Notes under the pieces: generated by a model
Seen by the model: the letters and a program-made list of their open reading frames with translations, nothing else
Databases searched by the model: none
Told to the model about the DNA's origin: nothing
Origin: Symsagittifera roscoffensis
Lineage: Eukaryota; Xenacoelomorpha; Acoela; Convolutidae
NCBI RefSeq assembly: GCF_963678635.1
Contig: NC_087068.1
Coordinates: 56,514,467 to 56,578,466, forward strand
Reading direction: 5' to 3'
Length of the DNA stretch: 64,000 nucleotides
Made by a program: the position numbers and the translations under genes
In this document: positions 12,497-26,400 of the stretch, one piece after another
How positions within the stretch are numbered: position 1 is the first letter of the stretch
How the letters are laid out: each line of letters begins with the position of its first letter

Positions 12497-15400
12497 TCAT
12501 CTCTGATTTTGCTCAGCTGGTTTCTTCGGTCTACCGGTTTTCTTTGTTCTTGACTGTCTCTGAAATAATATTAAAATTTATATAAAATACTGACGGTGAT
12601 AACAGTTATCTGAAGTCAAACATGTATTTTTAGCATTTTAGTGGCCGTGAATTCATTTCGCCTTTTAAACTCATTTCAAAAAACATGTTTTTTGATACTA
12701 TTTAATACAAAGGCAAGCAAAAATTAGCAGCCTAACAGTTAGCACGAATAAAATTACTTAGGTTGTCTATTGATTTTTGTGAAACTTCAAGCGACCAGTA
12801 AACTTTCTCTGGAAAATGTTGAAATGATAAAATCTAAAACTGTAAATTTCACTCCTGATTTGAAATGCGATCAAAGCAAGAATTAAAACCACTGAAATTA
12901 AATCTAATCCAACAGAATCGAAAAAAGAGTCTTAAAACAAAAAAAAACTACTTACTGTTTCGACGAGAAGGACATGCAGCTGGTCCACAAGATCCCGACA
13001 TAAATTTTTAACGGCTAAATCACTGAAACAATAATAACCATAAACTAATTTCAGACTTATACAAGAGTGTTATTGTATAATTTCCTAATTCCAGCCTGAG
13101 AGAACGTCATCAGACCAAATATTCGGTCTTTTAACTTCTCTGAGTGCAAAAAGATTTAACTTTTTCAACATTATAAGACAGATGAAAAAGTGCCAATAAG
13201 CTCAAAAACAAACAAAGAATAATCAATTTTATGAGCTTTTTCAACTTTCAGTTTTGACAATTGACCTTAAAGCTCTTTTACTTCATTCCCGCACTTGGCA
13301 CCGTTGAAAAAAATAGACTCTTCATTTCTTTCATTGATACTTTAAGCCAGACAGGAATCGTTCCCCAGCTAAGATTCGTTCGAAAAATACATAATTTAAG
13401 CGTACATGGTCGTCTATTTCAAATTATTTAAGTTTACATACAGAGTTTACAAATGAAATAAAAAGGAATACACATTTATTTCATTTTATATCAATTTTAT
13501 TTTGAATTTCACTCATTTCAGCGACAACACTACATAAATGGTATGCCGAATTAAAACCAAACCTGGTTCCGTGCATTAAATCCTATCAAGTATTAAACAG
13601 TACTCTTATTTTACTATTGAACGAGTCTGATTGGAGATGATATATCAGATTGTATTTCAGTTAGTACAGTTGTTTCGAATAATATTTCGAAGTTCGAATT
13701 TGTGAAAGGCAATTTTTCCGTAGTACGAAGGAGGATAGAGAAAACGCTACGCTGAACTCAAAAACAACAAAATCTACCGACCGTTTTTGGCCATAATTTA
13801 TGGCACAGTGACTACACACGTAGCCGATGATGTCAATATCATCCAACTTCCTCTTCTCTTCCGCCTTGAATTCACCACTGGAAAACTTCAGCATGTTTAC
13901 TAAAAATACAATAATTGTTAAATTTCTGAATTAACTTGGGTCTTTTCTATATACGGCCAAAAATTATTAGACTGTTAAATGAGCTTATCTTTTCATTAAC
14001 ATCTTAGATATATTTTCGCTTATAATCAACCAATCAGCTGATATAATTTCGCTGATAATCAACCAATCAGATTTCAACAACTTTTAAACTAGCAAAATGA
14101 TTAGTTTTTGGGCCGTAAAACAGAAAAGACACATTAACTTTTCAAAACAAATATTCAGATAAATGTTAATATTAAGTGAAATTGATAAAAAATATATCAC
14201 AAAATAAGGGACAAACTGATCTTGAATATTCACATTACTGACATTTGTGAAATGACAAATCGATTCTCCACATAATTATGATATAAATACAGGAAGCAAC
14301 TCACATTTAATTCCAGGCTTCTCACTGATTGTATTCTAAAGCAGAAAAATTTTAAAATTTAAACGTTTTACTTATCACTATTTGAAGTTCGAAAACAATT
14401 TTTCCTGGAGCAAAATATAAACATAGCCAATTGCCAGTTGGAAGAAAGAAATGAACGAAAAGAAACTGAAAAAAAAATGGACTTATCATGGACACTTTTT
14501 GGCTAAAATTAACCCAATTTGAGAAAACTGGATCAATAGGTATACTTTTTATTTCACTGGGAAATCTGATAATTAATTTCCATTTTCGAAATTAGAAGTC
14601 GATCACGTTTTTCGTGACCTTTACAAATTTGCTGTTCGATAGTGGAGTTTGCCTTCCTTCTAACAATAGAAATGCATTGAACTTAAAAAGAAATCGCAAG
14701 TCAAATTACGAAAAATCAAAATGAGCGTGAACAAACGATTTATTCAAAATTAGTAAGCACAAAACATGGGAAACAGAAGCAGGAAACAGAAGCAGTTTGC
14801 CTTCCTTCTAACAATAGAAATGCATTGAACTTAAAAAGAAATCGCAAGTCAAATTACGAAAAATCAAAATGAGCGTGAACAAACGATTTATTCAAAATTA
14901 GTAAGCACAAAACATGGGAAACAGAAGCAGGCCCATTAACATGCCAGTTTGCTTAAATCAGGTGTTCAGTAGGCAACATTAATTACATCGAAAATTTCAA
15001 TCATTTGCCGTTAAACTTGAAGTTTACGTGGCCATGCTAATCGACAAAAAAAACATGCTAATAACCCGGACACGCAGTGATATGATGATAGTAATAAACA
15101 CTTACACGAGCTCTCTAAATAACCAAGTGGTTTTTGTTCCATGTTCCGACTGCATTTCAAGGTGTTTCTTGATGTTTCGACTGCATTTTAAGGTATATAG
15201 AATAGTGTTCTCTTTGCAAAAATGGATGAACCTTAAAAAAAAATTTTTAAAGTTTTTTTTGTGATTTTTTTTCTGAAATTCATCCGACCACACGCTATTC
15301 GTGATAGGTTTACATACAGCAAAGTATTAAATAGACCAAATAGCATGCCTCAACTCAATTTGGAACGATTTTTTGAAATCTCCGCTTACGCGTTCATAAC

Positions 15401-17469
15401 GCGAACTATAGAAATATATCGCGCATGATGACACCAAATTGGCAATCTTTACACAACCATAACTTAACAAAAATAGATCACAGGTAAAATATCTTTTTAA
15501 ATTCGAGCTCAAAGCAACAATACCTTTTGAATGGCATTAAAAAATCCGTCAAAAATGACTAGTTAAAAAGTCAAAAATTGTCTGGAGAAAAAATACCACC
15601 CCGAGCACAAATATTCCGTCACATTCTTCGAAAGTCGGAACAAAATAGAGTTAGGGCTAGGTAAAAAACTATTGATTTAAAAGAGTGTTTCTGTAGCTGA
15701 GAAGTATTGAAAGCACATGTTACGTTGCTTCGGTAATCCGAGCTAAGTTATTAGGGCACCTATTGCTCGTTTTTAAGGTAATCTTCCTACTTAAATTCCT
15801 TTAAGGAGCACTGGTGAAGTGGTTGAAAGTCTCCGTCTCTCAGTCGACAGGTCTTGAGGTCGTGGTTCGAGGATTATCATGATTCGTGCTCCAATTATCC
15901 AGCAAAACTGAATTTCGTTATCAAATGATATCAGACGACCTGTTCGCCGTTACGAGCTGAACGGCTTGTATGTTTTCCCTAACTATCGGTTTCAACTACC
16001 TCATAATTGACCTCTGCTTAAAATTAGTTGATATCATATGTCATGGGCTAAATTTAGTTGGAGAAAAGGTTTTCCCTCTATAATTTAGGTAATGATAGTA
16101 TCGAAAATATGTATATTAGACAGAAGCAAATCTTTTTGAGAACATTTAACTGTGACAGTGAAAGAGTTTGCTTTTTATTATTTTGACTTTGAAATATTAT
16201 GAATTACTGAAGCTGTCTAGTTCATAAAGCTTCTTTTTTTCTATCTAATTTAAAAATTAACAACTCAATAACTAAGAACTGATTTTCTAACCTTTTTGCA
16301 ATAAACAATTTCTTTAATGAATGCGCTCCAATCTTGTGCCTGAAACAAAAACCAATTTTTGTAGCCAGCAGTTAACAGTAAAAAAAAATGAGCGAACGAA
16401 AAAAATTCGATCTCATATCAGCATTACATCCCATGTTAGCCATTGCAGACAAATAAACCTGAATCTAATCAGCAAGCATTTTCAACTAGGAACTATATGA
16501 AATTCTTCATCTATCAGATATTTTTTACGTCTCAAATATACCAAAAAAAAACGAAAACATCGTCTTCCCCCTGCGTTAATGCATCGGAGCCTAACTACCG
16601 CAGCTTTTGCTACACTTGTGTTATCCTCCAAGACTAAAACTATGTTATCTATCAATCCCTATCAAACAAATACGGATATTTGAACAATCAGATCAACCAT
16701 ACAACTCCCTCCCCCTTCCCATAAATGACGCACCGTAGACCCTTCCGCTAACGTATTATTTTAAATAATTCATTCTATTCAAAATATAGTTTTCGAAAAA
16801 ACGCCGAAATTAATGGTTCACTAAAAGTTCTATACGGGATCCTATTTTTGTACAGATAATTACCTAAATTACAACGTATATTTTTTCTTAATAAAATTCT
16901 TAATTGAATCAGTTACTATATTCAAAAGTAAAATTCTAAAAAAAAATCTGTATTTCTGAAAAAAAACGCATCGCTTGGCACGATTTAATGTGATCTTCAA
17001 TATAGTGTTTAGTGCCCGACTTAGTAATTGACCCAATAATTTTTAATAGAGCTCCTACAGGGCACTGGATTGTTTAATTAGCAATAGAATTGTTTAATAA
17101 TAGCTGAAAGAGCTTAAAAATCCTATTTGAAGAAAAAACTGAGAGGAAACTTACCGCTAACTCGATTTTCATCTTGAAATCTTTCAAAACAGGTTTAACA
17201 TCGCCGCTAAAAAACAATCATTTTAAAATTAAAACATCATTGTCTGCTTTTTAAAAACAAAATCACAGCCGAAAAGATTTCAAAACTTTTTCTTTGTCAA
17301 AATAATGTTTCTCGCGTTTATTCAAGTACTGAGCAAGAAACAGGGTAACAAACTTACAGGGTAACAAACTTGTTTCTCTTCATCAGTTCCTTCCAAACTT
17401 CTTCCAATTCCTCTTTTCTGGGCCCCTTCGTTCTACTCAAGCTACACCAGGTGGTACGCCAGTCGCGTA
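12497..17469 (-). CDS. Exons 5-11 of the Ser-rich protein gene (ordered C-terminal domain)
   Basis: Seven short exons (112, 52, 48, 31, 118, 67 and 63 bases) encode about 165 residues that look folded: KGPRKEELEEVWKELMKRNK is helical, then AQDWSAFIKEIVYCKK, GYVCSHCAINYG with a CxxC pair, an Arg/Leu-rich helix (RDLVDQLHVLLVET) and a basic tail with TGRPKKP. Donors are GTAAGT, GTAAGT, GTTAGA, GTGAGT, GTCGGT and GTAAGT. Phases run 1-2-0-0-1-2-0. The CxxC pair lacks an obvious second pair, so a zinc site is unproven. Confidence 0.65.
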
Positions 17470-20400
17470 CTAAAATGGGAAGAGAACTTAAATTTCACAC
17501 CCGCGGGCGGGTTTTCACTTCAATTGACTCGACTCAACACACTTAGTCCAGAAACTAAGTCGGAGATCTGTTGAATAAATCGAATTCAGGCTTGCGTCTC
17601 TTCGGGACATTACGACTTATAAATGCAATCACTATAGCCTAAATTCTCTAACAGTCATTACATACATTCTACCCGAACTCACTCGATTGAAGCTTACGCT
17701 AGGCAACTAGTTCTTTCCCATACCTACAAGAATGGTCGGAACAGAAAAACGAACGGCGATTTCTGTACAAGCAGCACGAAGTGTTGAGACCACTATAAAT
17801 TGAAATATAAAAGAAAAAACGAAAAACTTTTTTTTCGCGGGACATATCAAGCTGAAACTTCCAGCGTGGAAAATTAATCTAAAAAACAGAAACCTTCGCC
17901 TTTTAATCAGTTTAGTGGGAGCAAAATATAATGCAACTAGTTCTTCTAGATCTTAGTTTTTATTTTAAATTTGAAGTATACAATAAACGAATTCGTAGCT
18001 CATACACTTATACCAACAACAACATCACCAGTAAATAAGGGTAATGGTGGAATAACATAGCCAACTGACAGTTGGGAAAGATTAATGAAAGCAAGGAAAC
18101 AGAAAACATCAATTTACGAATTTTATAGAAAAAATATATGCCCTTAAAGCTCTTTGCATTTCATGAAAACTTATGACTGGTACTTTTCTGATAAAATTGA
18201 CCCAATTTGAGAAAACTAGATTATAGCAAAAGTTTTTATTCCGCTGAGAAATCTATAAATTAAATTCCACTTTTGAAACTAGAAGTAGTTTTTGCGCCAT
18301 TTTCACAGTTTTTGTAGAGTGCTATTTACGTCACTTTCAGAACATGAATTTCATTTGAACTCAAAAAGCGCAAATACTCCTTATTGCATTCGTAAATGCA
18401 TTAATATGAATGAATGCACATCTGTTATTGGAGCATTTTTGAACATAGTTATTGGAGCATTTTAAGACTTTTTCCTGGATAAAAAAAAACCTCACCAAGA
18501 CCTAAATAAGAGTCTTCATTACGATCATTAGTGTTCAACAAGAATATCAAGTTGCTGAGCAAGTAGCACAAAACGTTTCGACCACCAAGTTAAGTAAAAA
18601 ATTTTAAAAAAAACAATACCGCTCGTATCAAGGCAAAGCCTTGAAAATTCCGTCTGCTCGTAATCTATCTGCAGTTTTTCTCTAATCCTCAAAAATATTT
18701 TGAAGTTTAAATTTCCCTCAACGCGAAACTGCTCGTAATCTATCTGCAGTAGTTTTTCTTTAATCCTCAAAAATATTTTGAAGATTAAATTTCCCTCAAC
18801 GCCAACATATTTCAGATGGCGAAAAAATTCCAGCAAAAACGGTCATTTAAAATCAAAATTTGTTTTTTGGGACCTTTACGCTTTCGCTGTTTTTTGCCTT
18901 CCTTTCAACAAAGGAAATGAACTGAAGTTATGAAAAAAATCAAAAGGCAAACCGCGAAAAATCAAAATTTAGCGTGAACAAAACTTTTTTCTGAACAAAA
19001 AACTTATCGCAACCTAATTAAGAGTCTGAACTACGTTCATCGACTGTCAATTATGTACAAAACTGAATTATAACTGAATTGGTTGTCATCAAATTCAAAG
19101 TCAACACGTTCCGTTTCGCCGAGTTGGTCTGAAAATCGAAAAATTCCAACACTTCTCGATACTGTAACAACTTTTTAATAAGATACCACGCTCACTCCCT
19201 ACAGGCTTTTTTTCAGCTTGCCACAATATTTCAAAAAAAAATCACACTCTACGCCATAGTTCTTCTTCCCTTCGTGAAGTAGTCGGAATAATTCGGAACA
19301 AAAAAGACGCTATCACCATGCACTTACCGTGATATTTCTGTCCATTTCTTACGAACGAGTAGTAAACACCCTTGCTTCGCTTCTGCTCATCGGTTTCTTG
19401 TTTTCCGGGCGCCGAGTTAATATTTATTTTAGTTGAATTAACTGGACTTCCATTCGGCCATTTAGCCGGAGATCTCTGTCTGAGCTCGGCGAAAAATCTG
19501 CTATAATCCTCTAAATCATTCACGCAATGATTATCGCCAATATTGCCGTGATTCTCATGATCCATTGCACTGCCATCTTGTCCAAGCTTTCGATCGTATT
19601 TTTTGGTCCTTTTCATTCCTTTTGCTATTGTTTTTGTTGCATTTTGTTTGGTTGCTTTATCATGAATTTGCTTTGATTTTGTCTCAATTCCTCGCGTATT
19701 TTCGTCACCCGCTAGATAATTTGTCGAATTTATATTTGTTCTAGATACAGAAAGTAAATCAGAAGTTTCGGTTGTTGTTATTGTCGTACTTGGCGGCAAA
19801 GGTTCCTGGGCAGTGCAGCCTCGTTTCGCTTCAATACGCTCTTTGTCTTTGGATAGTGCTCGTTTTCTTTTACTTTTTTCCATGAGCTTTGAGTTGCTTT
19901 TTATCGCAAAAGAGGCTATAACTCCAGGGTACTTTCTGGGAACAAGGCCTCTTTTGCTTGAACGAATTGAATCTTGACTCTTAGAAGCTGATGATTTGCC
20001 ATCAGAAAAGGATCGATTTTGTTGGTTTTCAAATCCAAAAGCTTTTTCATTACCTGTCTTTTCAGGCGCGCTTTGAATTCTCGGTAACTCTTTGTTTATA
20101 TTCTCTTCTCTGCGTAAAGTAGTTTGTTCTTTCTCGTTTGTATTGGTAAGTTCTCCCGGATTTCTTTCAGTATGGTTCCCAAAACTGAGATAACGAAAAA
20201 TTGTTGTAACTTCACTTTTTCTGGGGTAATACAAGCTGGACCCAACTTGTGTTTCTACGTTTTCATGCCGATCAAAATCCTCGCGTCTGATAAAGGACAT
20301 ACTTCTTCTAACTGTTGTTTGCAAACCAACAGATTTTCTGCTCAACCTCTTGTGAGGTGTGGGTTTTCGAAATGATACTTGACAACTGACACCTTTGGGT

Positions 20401-23400
20401 TCCTCATTTGCCGATGTCTGTGGATCCTGCTGTTCCTCGGGAGTAACCGCAAAAGAGACGCTTCGTCTACTTCTTTTAGTGCTTCTCAGTGGAATCGAAG
20501 TCGGTGTTTTATTTGACGAATTTTGCTGAGACAAAACTGTAACTGCTGTAACCGAATTGGTGTCAAAACAAAATGGATCTACAAACAAATTTTCCTTATT
20601 GACGCAATTTGATCCACCCGTAACGTCTTTTTCTATAAACGCTCGAATCACCTTATCACTTTTTTCTGTGGGATCTTCACTTTGGATAATTTTTTCAGCC
20701 GTTGCGTTGATTTCTTTCCTTTCACTTTCAGCGCTCTCTTCGCTCAAATCTGAGAAACGTATCGGCTTCCCGTCAGATCCAGTTGCAGTTTCATTTTGAC
20801 ATCCGGAGTCGACATTACCTGCAGCCATAACTTCAACAGCCGAGTTTTGTAACATTTGAACGCTCGTTGTTTGCGATCGACTTTTTTCATCGGGTTGCAT
20901 TTCACAAATGTCAGCTTCATTGGCCAGATTATTCTCAGTTACATTCTCCATGTCTGATACCATCAAAGCGTATGGGTTTACATGACAATCAAAAGCCTTA
21001 AAAGAGTTTCGACGAGAAAACCGTTCACGGGTTCCATTTACATCTGACAACTGGATCTCCGAAGTATTTTTCGAATCCACAGAAATGTTATTTGTTACAG
21101 CATTAGCAGTTTTGGCAACCCTTACATTTCCATTAGCTCTGATACTGTATTCAAACTCTCGGCTATTAGAGAGTTCATTTAGAAATTGACTTTTTTCTGC
21201 TGTTTTATTAGCGGCATCAACATCAAATAAAGAAATAGCAGAACTTCGATCTTTCTTCGTGAGGTTTTTCCGTTTAGATATAATGGACACAGCACTAGCC
21301 CTGTAACCTTGTCCACTTTCAGAAGATTTTGACCTTCTCGATTTTCTTTGAGATATTCGTTCCAGTGATTCTTCGCTGCGATTCGATTTTCTCTTTAAGG
21401 ACGACTTATCTGGCTGGTCTGACAAAGACGAAGACTTTATGGCTCTTTTTGATTGCTCCAGTCCTGAATCTAACGAAGGCAAAGTATAGCTTGGTTCGAT
21501 TACCTGTTTGCGAGATCTCGTAGACTGAGATACATTCTGACTGTATTCGGTGCTGTCTAAATTTGGACTCCCGATGTTTTCGATCTCCTGTGATTCTTTT
21601 AACGACTCTTTAGAAGAGGTTTGTTCAACATTTTCATCTTCACGACTTTTCACAGACTGTTCAGAGCTATAACCAAACACAGAACTTTCCAGTGAGCTCT
21701 TATTTGTATCAGAAAAGTGCAAGCTACTTTCTTCATTTTGTAGTTTATTTGACGGCGTGCGAGAGATCCCCTTACCAATTTCAGAGAATGACTTCAATTG
21801 AGATTGTGTTGAATTTGATCTCCCACTTGACCTTGAAGCGACATTTGACCTTGAAGATGACGCCGTACTTCGCGATGAATTCCTGGTACCATGAGTATCA
21901 CCAGATTCTGTTTTTCCAGGCGAAGCGGTATTTTCAGATCCATGATTTTCAACTAAGCCTGAATAGCTTCTCTCCGCTCTATGACTGGACCTAGATCGTA
22001 AAGTATCGTTTATATTTCTGCGTATAAACGTATCATTTGAAACACTTTTGTCAGAAAAATTTGAGGAACCTGAACATTCTTCGGATTTTTCTGGCTGGGC
22101 AGCTGGTTTATCTTTAGCAACAACTTCAGTCAAACTCTCAAAACCAGAGAGTATCGAATCAGAACGCCTCGCATCCTCGCTTGATGAAATATCATTCCGC
22201 GAAAACGATAACGATACTCTGCCTTCGGTTCCATTCAAACCGGATAACTGCAGCTCCGATGCTTCTTTAATAGTTGCTTCCGAAACCTTTCTCACAACTG
22301 AACCCTTTCTGGCTACGGCTCTTTCGTTTTTATTAGTCCGGATACTGTTTTCAAAGATATTGGACCTAGAAAATTCTTCCAAGAAATTGCTGATTTCTGA
22401 AGGTTTCGAGTTATTTCCATCAAATAAACCGATTGACTCGGACTTAGAGCACTCATTGACCACCTGCTGATCTGCAAATACGTTTGCAGCATCAAAAGCT
22501 TCGGAATTCGCTCGGATAGAAAGGGAAGAGGGTGCAAAAAGTGACAACGCCGAGTTTCGATCTCCATTTGTAGTTCGGCTTTTAGCATTTTCTGACGATA
22601 GCGACCTTGCAGACTTTGTAATGGATAGCCCCACTGAAATTTCTTCACCATTCGATTTTCTTGTTTGAATTTCATTCGATTCAGGAATTGAGACATTTGC
22701 TTGCAGTCCTGATTTTCTTGTTCTAGTTTCAGATAATGAACTATTTCGTTGCCCGATGTTGCTTCTAGACCTAAAACTTGATTTCGATTTTGACCTTGGC
22801 CTCAAAATATCTCTGGTTCGGTTTACACCTGATACTTCTGTGAGCGTGTTATCGATAGATATCCCAACACTACAACTGTTAATTCGCAGAGACTGCCTTG
22901 GAGACTCATTTTCATTATTTTGCACATCCACAGACTTTTCTTTTCTGGCTTTCGAAATATCAGTCGAAAATGGGGTCAGAGAATCGACGAACAAATCTGT
23001 TTCGACTTCCGAAATATTCTGCATAGACGAATTGTTAACAGGAAAAAAATTACTACTTCTCCGAAAATGAGAAACGTCGCCGTTTGATTGTCGCATTTCT
23101 GAGCTCCTGGCTTGTTTGCTCTTTGAACTGTTATAAAGACTCAACTTCGAAATGTTCCCATCAATTAACGACTTCCTGGTAAAATCCATCTTTGTAACTT
23201 GGGTTAGATCCTGTTTTATACTGTTCGTTTTTGCCGATTCTTGGAGAAAAGTCACGCCAACGGGCGCCAACACGCTTGATCTTCTTGAAGGAGAAACTTC
23301 AGATGCAACCGGATTTAAGAGAACTTGGTTGCTCTGATCACTTGATTCGTTTATATTGTCACACACCTCAGTGTCTGTTTGAACAACAGTTGGTTCTAAT

Positions 23401-26400
23401 GAAGAGTCGCTAGTATTGCAGATATCCGAGTCTCCGGTTGCAAGAAGAAACGACGGACCCATACTATCTTGTTTTCCAGCTCTGCTCTGGCTTTCTTCAG
23501 TTGAAGCTTCATTGTTTCCGGTTCCAACCTCAGCTGGATCAGAATTTGTTCTCGATAAAAGCATAGAAAGACCCGGAGAGTCGCAATTTTCGTCTCTATT
23601 TTGACTCTGAGAGCAACAACTAGCTCCTTTGGTACTGAAAATTTCATCAATTACTCCTAAATTGTCACATGCATTTTCGCTTTCGTTTCTGCCATCAAAT
23701 AATCCGTCCATTATTTCATGTTCGTTGGTAGGACGTGGAGGTTCTAGGACATTGTTTGACCTATTTCCTAGATTTTTATTTTCTTGACTACTAACAATAA
23801 AGGTAGAGTTAACTTTAACAAGCGTCGAGTTAAGTTCTGGACCATCTAAGTTGATTTCTTTTCCATCTAAAGGCGTCTGTTTTTCATCATTAGCAAATTC
23901 ATCAATTTGTGAGCTTATATTATTACTTGATTTATCACATGAGCGTCGTCGCCAGCTCGTAGCATTCGTAATTTCTGTATGAATGCTTAAGTCACTGCTA
24001 ATGTCACTGGCATCTTCTATTTCTTCAAGTCTAGGCTCGTCTTGTAAAACTTTATTTTGGCATTCAAGGTTGGGATTGTTTTCTTGTGAACAGGGAATAG
24101 GTGACAAATCCAGCAACCCAATGTCACAAGTATCTGCAACCTTCATAGTACTATTTTGGGTTCTCCGGCGCGATTCTGAAATATGTATATTTTAATTACT
24201 CTAACTTCATCTCGACTAATTTAGTTTACATTGAAATGCTGATTGGACACCTTACTTTACGCATCCAATCATGGCTTTACGCATCCAATCTTGAACATAG
24301 CCAACTGACAAATTGAAAAGAGTAATGAACGCAAGGAAAACAAAAAAAAACTGACTTGTTTTTTCAAAAATCTTCAACTTTAATCCTTTCTATTCTTGAC
24401 TTCAAAAGCTCACACCCTATGTCAGAAATTGGAAAACTAACAAAAACAAAAAAAACTGACTTGTTTTTTTAAAAACTTTCAACTTTTGAATTTCAAAGAA
24501 AAAAATAGATGTAGAAGAAATTATGATGGACATTTTTTTGTTAAAAATGACCCATTTTAAGAAAAGTGGATCAAAAAGTAAATTTTCATTTCGCTGGGAA
24601 ATCTGAAAATTAAATTCAACTTTCAAAACTCGAAGTCAATCGTGCTTGTCGTGACTTTAACACTTTCGCTGTTTGATAGTGGAATATGGCTTCCTTTTAA
24701 CAGAAAAATGAACTGAACTAAAAAAAAAATAAAGAAAATCCGAAAAAAAACAAGGTTCGTACAAATACACTATCAGCTTGCTAGTGTAATCACGACTCAG
24801 AAGGCTTTACTATGCTATGTAACTCGACCTATTCTAAAAATTCTTTGTGGTACCTACGTGATTTTAAGTGGAAAAAAGAAGAAAATAAAACATAGCCAAC
24901 AGACGGTGTGAAAAGAGTCAATGAACACACAAAAATAGAAGGATAGTGACTTGTTTTATAAAGAAAACGTCAATTTTTAAATTATAACGAATATATGCCC
25001 TTAAAACCTCTTTGATTTGCAACCCAAAATTATGACTGACAATTATTGATAAATCTCAATTTGAGAAAACTGGATCAATAGGTATAACTTTTATTTCGCT
25101 GGGAAATCTGATAATTAATTTCTTTTCGAAATTAGACGTCGATCACGTTTTTCGTGAACTTTACACTTTTGCTGTTCGATAGTGGAGTTTGCCTTCCTTT
25201 TAACAATGGAAATAACTGAACTTAAAAAGAAATCACAAGTCAAACCGCGAAAAATCAAAATTGAGCGTGAACAAACCTTAAGACTTTACTGAAAAAAAAT
25301 CACCAAGACCTATATAAGAGTACTAACTACGTTTATTACTCTTAAAAAAGTAATTTTTCATTTAAAAAACTTGTCTACATGAAGACATTGCATTACTCAT
25401 TTAGCCTTTACCATATGTTGTACTTGCGCTCGAAATCATTTCAATGTAAACATTAATAGCGCTTATTATCGCTGTCTTAAATTAAAAGGGGAAAAACTTC
25501 GAGATAAATGAAAATAACATTCAGACACGGATTAGAACCGATCGTTGCTTTTTGAGCTAAATTAGAAATTGTGAAGTTCGAACCTGTTAGAGCAGATATG
25601 TTTCTAATGCTTTCAGTTGACATCTTCGAAGTTCTGATTTTCTTCGGAAAGCTCTTAGTGCTGAAACAAAAACTCAAACTGACGTCATACAACCAATGCT
25701 GGTATGTTAAAAACAATGTTTTTAAAAGCTGACACATTAACATAATTTTAACTGAACCCAGGGATGAGTCAAAAAACTTTTAACTTCCAAACCTTGTTTT
25801 TTTATTCCCAGGGCACTTCGGAGGCAAAATGAACTATTTTTCTTCTGAACTTAATCACTTGCCGAAATAAAAAAGTTTTCTAGCCCTTTCCATATTTAAC
25901 TTAAACAGCTCAATGTCGGAAATAGAAAACATAATGAAAAACACGACTGCCAGCGTCAAATTTTAGTATTAAGACAAAACTTTATGGGCGAAAACTAAGA
26001 AAACAAAACTTGGGCAGAAGCCCGTTCAGCCGCGTAAAAATAGTCCTCAAAAATTTTGGAGCTACAAAATTTTCTGAAATCCCATATTTTGTCCTTTCTA
26101 ACGTAGACAAATAAACCTTCAACGAAAGATGAGGAAATTTAAACGTAAGAGGAAATTTAAAATCTTGACCTCATTTACCTGCACAATTAAAATCCTAGAT
26201 ATGGTATTATTGAATGGTAAAAATAGCTGGACCTTCATAGCCGAAAACTTCCAAAGCAAAAATTTACAGGTCCCGACCTGACTCAAGCACCACATCTGCG
26301 TCTTCACAAGCACAAAAATGGCAAATATAGTCACTGAAATTGAATTTAATATAAAGCAAAGGTTGCAAATAAATAACCTTAGGTTGATTACTATGAAATT

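Noticed and set aside
13661-13894. Exon 9 of the Ser-rich gene ending at the better-looking donor GTAGAT
   Set aside because: That border ends in phase 0 and cannot join exon 10 without a stop. The GTCGGT donor four bases earlier keeps the frame.
20124-24195. Plus-strand frames opposite the giant Ser-rich exon
   Set aside because: They are the complement of a Ser-rich coding exon, with no splice support or recognisable protein.
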